From the NCBI GenBank assembly GCA_938017795.1, contig CALIJZ010000051.1, forward strand, positions 27,767-91,766: DNA of 64,000 bases, in the 5' to 3' direction. Of the stretch, positions 60,803 through 64,000 are shown piece by piece. This DNA is from an uncultured Bacteriovoracaceae bacterium (lineage in GTDB: Bacteria > Bdellovibrionota > Bacteriovoracia > Bacteriovoracales > Bacteriovoracaceae). Under the pieces are notes generated by a model, which was not told the DNA's origin, made no database searches, and saw nothing but the letters and a program-made list of their open reading frames with translations. How positions within the stretch are numbered: the stretch's first letter is position 1; each line of letters starts with the position of its first letter. The translations under genes were made by a program, and so were the position numbers.

Positions 60803-61311
60803 AATTACATATTGGAGAAAAAATGAAATTTTTATTAATTGGATTACTTTTACCTACCTTTTTACATGCAAGTATCTCTCAATGTATAAAAAGTAAAATG
60901 TATCAACTAGGAGCAGCTTCCCATAAAGGAAATTCTCATAAACTATCTGAACTTAAAAATGTTGCGACTGCAAGTTGCTTAAATATTAGAAGTGTTAGTT
61001 CTGAAAGAATTAGAACTCAGACTGTTCAACCAACTGTACAAGAAGAGATTTATAGACCCTCACAACCTGTTCAACAAAGCGATGGTACTTTCATGGACTA
61101 TTCAAATGATACACCTCAACTAAATGGTGAGTGGAATGATAGAATAACTAAAAATAAGACAAATGGTCACTCTCGAGGAATTTCTAGTATTGATGATTCT
61201 TCAAACAACTTTATTAATTGTGTTAAGCAAACATCTATGTCTCTTGGAGCTAGAGTGGGAATGTCTACTTTTCGTTTAAATGAAATTAAAGATCAGGCAA
61301 ATCAAACTTGT
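60335..61311 (+). repeat. Five copies of a Cys-x29-30-Cys motif across two genes
   Basis: The protein motif C-[IV]-x-[KR]-x3-x-LG-x-x(4)-KGN-x(4)-L-x-ELKN-[IV]-A-T-A-x-C is best preserved in copy 2 of the first gene and copy 1 of the second. The three other copies keep the two Cys and the helical spacing, and all but the first keep a Leu-Gly near the seventh to ninth residue after the first Cys. Cys-to-Cys distances are 30, 31, 29, 31 and 30 residues. Confidence 0.7.
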
Positions 61312-61332
61312 CTTCAACAACACTCTAATTAA
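60823..61332 (+). CDS. Exported protein with two Cys-bracketed helical motifs
   Basis: The product has 169 residues from ATG 60823 (ribosome site TTGGAGAA). A signal peptide (about 1-16) is followed by motif 1 (C21-C52: QCIKSKMYQLGAASHKGNSH to SC), a 75-residue polar Gln/Ser/Thr-rich linker, and motif 2 (C133-C163: NCVKQTSMSLGARVG to TC). Motif 1 is very close to the second motif of the upstream protein, so the two genes arose by duplication. It is 20 bp after the upstream stop and 12 bp before the exported HD protein gene. Confidence 0.72.
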   Translation: MKFLLIGLLLPTFLHASISQCIKSKMYQLGAASHKGNSHKLSELKNVATASCLNIRSVSSERIRTQTVQPTVQEEIYRPSQPVQQSDGTFMDYSNDTPQLNGEWNDRITKNKTNGHSRGISSIDDSSNNFINCVKQTSMSLGARVGMSTFRLNEIKDQANQTCLQQHSN

Positions 61333-61344
61333 AAATTTAAAAAA

Positions 61345-63861
61345 GTGATTAAAATCAAGACAAAGAATTTATTTTTAATCTTGATTTTATTACTTATCTC
61401 TTTCAATACTCAAGCACAAGTAAAAGTAGTAAAAGATATTTTTAATAAATGTATTAAAGAAAATAAGAAACACACGACCTATACTACACTTTCAAAAACA
61501 CGGTCAAAGCGTGGGGCTAGAAAAAAAGTACACAATCCAAATTTTGATATAGAAAATTACTTAAATCGAGTTTCTCCTCAAGATAACGCATCTCAATCCT
61601 GTGAGCCAAATATTTTTGGGTCTACAGATAGTAATGAAACCCAACACCTTATAAAAGATGGGGAAGAAATCATTGAACACTTTCAGAATAATTCACTCAA
61701 AGAATTTCATACAGCTCTTTCTTTACAAGGAATTCAAGATACTATTGAGAGTTATTTGACATTAAAGTTAAAATTTACCAGTAATAATTTATCTATAAGC
61801 TCGATACGAAAAGAAATTCTTACTAAATTCTGTGATGGAAATGTTAAAATTGGTAGATCTAGAAAATCCAAAACCAGTAATATATGTTCAGGAAGTCTAA
61901 AGAATAGAGTTAAAAATTTAATCTCTAAGGTTGAGAAAAAAATTGTAAAACCAAACCCTCTTTCAATAAATCAAACAACCACAATGTTCAATAAAGCAAT
62001 TGAGTTGCTTAATAAGCAGATAAAGAAAATTCGAGATTCAAATGAATATTCAAAATGCCCCAGCAGAGGAAGTTGTGGTAAAGTAATAAAATTAAATAAA
62101 GCAAAACAAAAAAAATTAAAAGAAAAGTATAAAGAAATTTACTTAGAGGTTCTTAGAAGTCCTATAGGAACTTTAATTCAAGCTCAAAAAATTGATTTAA
62201 AAAATGTAAGCAGGAAAATGGATTACTATGGCGATTCACTAAGTTGGAAAGTTAATGAGCAATGGATAGGAAATGCTATTGTAAATGCTTCTACTCAAAT
62301 GATTCAAAATTCTCAATTTATTCTCAAAGGACTCTTGACCCAAAATCAATATAATAATATTCAAGAAAAAGTAAATACTTTGCTTTTAAATAATCCAGGA
62401 GCTTTAAAAAAAGTTCTCGAACATGATGAAAGCTTTGCAAATCTTACTTGTGAGTCTGTTATTCAAATAGCAAAAACTGCAGATAAAGATGAACTGATAA
62501 ATAATATATGGACTGGAGCAACCATAATAGCAGGTTTAGCCGCCATAGCGACCGGTGCTGGAACTGCTCTAGGTGTTGGCCTACTTGCTTCAACATCAAG
62601 TGTTGTAAAAAATCAGTTAGAAATAAATGATGCAACTAAAAATCTAGAATATATTAGAAGATCTTCAATCTCAGGATCTAATGATGAACTTATTCATAAT
62701 GATATTTTAGATAAGAAAAATGAGATCAAAAGCAAGAAGATTGAAAGAAATTTAAATATAGCAGTTACAGTAGCAGAGCCTCTTGTTTTCCTTAAAGTAG
62801 CCAAGGTTTCTAAGACTGCTAAAACTAAAACCCTTACTAAATCAAAGAGTGTAAGCCCAAGAGCTCCACCTTTACCAAAAAATTCCAGATCACTTGCATC
62901 TAGATTAAGTTTTCCTCGTTCTCCTAAAGAGTTCACTCAAAGTCTTGATAGATTCAAAAGAATTAAAAATACTAAAAACCCTTTTACAAAGTCTGAATAT
63001 AATAAGTTAAGTAAATCTTTAGATTCTGATATGGCAAAAGCATCTCAAACAGATAGCTTTGCTAAAAATTCCATCGATCATATGAACGAACACGATATTA
63101 TAGCACTTAAATATCAAGATTATTTAAAAGAAATTGGAATAGACCCTGACTACTATAGACTACTTGCTCAAGCTCATGACATGGGTAAATTTGTACCTGA
63201 TGAGGATGTACTTGCTCTAGCTTCTAAATGGGTAAAAAAACATGGAGGAAATGAATTTATGTTAGGTAGGATCTCTTGGCACGATCAATCCACTGTTGCT
63301 TATCTTATAAAAAAAGGTGATGAACTCGGAATCCCATCTAATAAAATTGATCATCTTATTTCTGATATCATGGGTCATAATGATGGTTCTGCTTCGGGAG
63401 TAAAAGATATATTTTGGAAAAAGTATGCTTGGCCTGAAAAATCAATGGGAAAATATCCAACTCCTACTTCTCTAGAGGCTGACATTTTGACCTTTGCAGA
63501 TCGCTTCGGTCAAGGATCCAGAACTGGAGCCGTAAAGATTTTCAAAGATGTATCTAAAAATCTTGATCTAAAACAATCTGCAACTGAAGCTTTCATTAAC
63601 AACCCTCAAAATACAATTAAACAACTTGAATCAATTGGACAAAGAATTAGTGATAGTAGAGGTATTAAAAATTTTCAGAGCCAACAAATTTATAAAGATG
63701 CGATTGAAACTCAAGAAGAAACGATTCAAGCCTTTAATAAAATTGAATGGAATAGTGATGGTCATGCAATTATTAAATCTAATGATGGGAAAATATATAA
63801 AGCTGAAAATAATGAAGAGTTTTTATCTTCATCTTTTCAAGATATATTATTTTCTAATTAA
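61345..63861 (+). CDS. Exported/membrane HD-domain phosphohydrolase, 838 residues
   Basis: The product begins with a signal peptide (about 1-24, LFLILILLLISFNTQA). Residues 30-380 are Lys-rich and helical with scattered Cys. A Gly/Ala-rich hydrophobic segment (about 388-418, TIIAGLAAIATGAGTALGVG) and a second (about 470-490) follow, then a Lys/Ser/Pro-rich linker. The C-terminal HD domain (about 575-760) has the full metal set: H583, H611-D612 (AQAHDMGK) and D719 (FADRF). HD enzymes cleave phosphate esters of nucleotides or RNA and are normally cytosolic. The GTG start lacks a clear ribosome site. A terminator follows. Confidence 0.78.
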   Translation: MIKIKTKNLFLILILLLISFNTQAQVKVVKDIFNKCIKENKKHTTYTTLSKTRSKRGARKKVHNPNFDIENYLNRVSPQDNASQSCEPNIFGSTDSNETQHLIKDGEEIIEHFQNNSLKEFHTALSLQGIQDTIESYLTLKLKFTSNNLSISSIRKEILTKFCDGNVKIGRSRKSKTSNICSGSLKNRVKNLISKVEKKIVKPNPLSINQTTTMFNKAIELLNKQIKKIRDSNEYSKCPSRGSCGKVIKLNKAKQKKLKEKYKEIYLEVLRSPIGTLIQAQKIDLKNVSRKMDYYGDSLSWKVNEQWIGNAIVNASTQMIQNSQFILKGLLTQNQYNNIQEKVNTLLLNNPGALKKVLEHDESFANLTCESVIQIAKTADKDELINNIWTGATIIAGLAAIATGAGTALGVGLLASTSSVVKNQLEINDATKNLEYIRRSSISGSNDELIHNDILDKKNEIKSKKIERNLNIAVTVAEPLVFLKVAKVSKTAKTKTLTKSKSVSPRAPPLPKNSRSLASRLSFPRSPKEFTQSLDRFKRIKNTKNPFTKSEYNKLSKSLDSDMAKASQTDSFAKNSIDHMNEHDIIALKYQDYLKEIGIDPDYYRLLAQAHDMGKFVPDEDVLALASKWVKKHGGNEFMLGRISWHDQSTVAYLIKKGDELGIPSNKIDHLISDIMGHNDGSASGVKDIFWKKYAWPEKSMGKYPTPTSLEADILTFADRFGQGSRTGAVKIFKDVSKNLDLKQSATEAFINNPQNTIKQLESIGQRISDSRGIKNFQSQQIYKDAIETQEETIQAFNKIEWNSDGHAIIKSNDGKIYKAENNEEFLSSSFQDILFSN

Positions 63862-63870
63862 AATTAGGCA

Positions 63871-63901
63871 AAAAAAAACCTAGACGTGAGTCTAGGTTTT
63901 T
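63871..63901 (+). terminator. Strong intrinsic terminator
   Basis: AAAAACCTAGAC (63874-63885) and GTCTAGGTTTTT (63890-63901) form a perfect 12-bp stem with a GTGA loop. An A-run lies on the left and more T on the right, so it is bidirectional. It ends the exported-HD cluster. The remaining 99 bases to the window end hold no supported gene. Confidence 0.9.
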
Positions 63902-64000
63902 AATTTTTTGATTCTTTAAACAATTTCATAACAGTCATAAGAAGCAGAAAAGAATTAATTGCTTGAGTAAAACTTAAAATCTAATAACGCTGATGTTTTA

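Noticed and set aside
63902..64000. Minus-strand run resembling the C-terminus of a small membrane channel
   Set aside because: An in-frame TAG limits it to about 26 codons with no good start, so it cannot be supported as a gene.
1..64000. CRISPR arrays, insertion sequences, phage genes, rRNA
   Set aside because: No regularly spaced repeats, transposase-like or integrase-like products, or rRNA-like sequence were seen on either strand.

Overview
The window is AT-rich, densely coded DNA from one chromosome. There is no stretch over 300 bases without a gene, and I see no CRISPR array, insertion sequence, phage gene or integrase. The mix of genes suggests a Gram-negative, diderm bacterium of the Bdellovibrionota, most like Halobacteriovorax/Bacteriovorax. 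The evidence is the many small lipoproteins and signal-peptide proteins of unknown family, the outer-membrane beta-barrels, OmpA, LptF/G, MltD, sigma-54 control and the secreted proteases. The taxonomic call is inference from gene content; no rRNA is present.

Layout. 1-6.3 kb (minus strand) is an envelope block: lytic transglycosylase MltD, an unknown protein, a monofunctional peptidoglycan glycosyltransferase and an LptF/G permease, followed by leucyl aminopeptidase and the start of trmL. 6.5-8.7 kb holds a sigma-54 activator with a receiver domain. Directly behind it is a textbook -24/-12 promoter driving two overlapping genes that look like the two halves of a TIGR02147-type regulator. 8.7-14.5 kb carries phosphatidylserine decarboxylase, an HtrA-like protease, a secreted trypsin-like protease, an M3 oligopeptidase and a DtxR-like regulator. 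14.6-23.2 kb mixes secreted unknowns with metabolism (rpiB, ahcY, a homoserine-kinase-like kinase, an RlmL-like methyltransferase, apt, cytochrome c, dapF).

23.5-28.6 kb is a surface O-acylation neighbourhood: an MBOAT/SGNH pair, a tRNA with a CAU anticodon, a cyclophilin and an OafA-like acyltransferase. At 28.9-30.3 kb a second good sigma-54 promoter precedes a secreted protein with a Thr/Gly/Arg-rich linker and two near-identical cysteine modules. Then come dinB, two paralogous beta-barrels, and a run of lipoprotein and outer-membrane genes (33-39 kb) that includes a receiver-like protein without the phospho-acceptor. 39.5-41.7 kb is a TonB-dependent receptor overlapping its own TonB. 41.7-45.7 kb is a tight tyrosine/homogentisate catabolic operon (aminotransferase, FAH hydrolase, a 58-residue membrane protein, HmgA, flavin reductase). 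Its 4-hydroxyphenylpyruvate dioxygenase and maleylacetoacetate isomerase are not in the window.

45.8-60 kb contains fabI, a DUF309 protein, a large secreted beta-propeller protein, an EI24/CysZ-like membrane protein, a lipoprotein subtilase, an exported HAD-like protein, a fused E1 alpha-beta oxo-acid dehydrogenase and an OmpA protein. 60.2-63.9 kb ends the window with a plus-strand cluster: two small exported proteins built from a repeated Cys-bracketed motif, then an 838-residue protein with a signal peptide and a complete HD phosphohydrolase domain.

The strongest candidates for undescribed biology are (a) the sigma-54 activator with its split regulator pair and a possible second target at 28.9 kb, (b) the Cys-hairpin/exported-HD cluster, and (c) the degenerate receiver beside a lipoprotein/outer-membrane operon.
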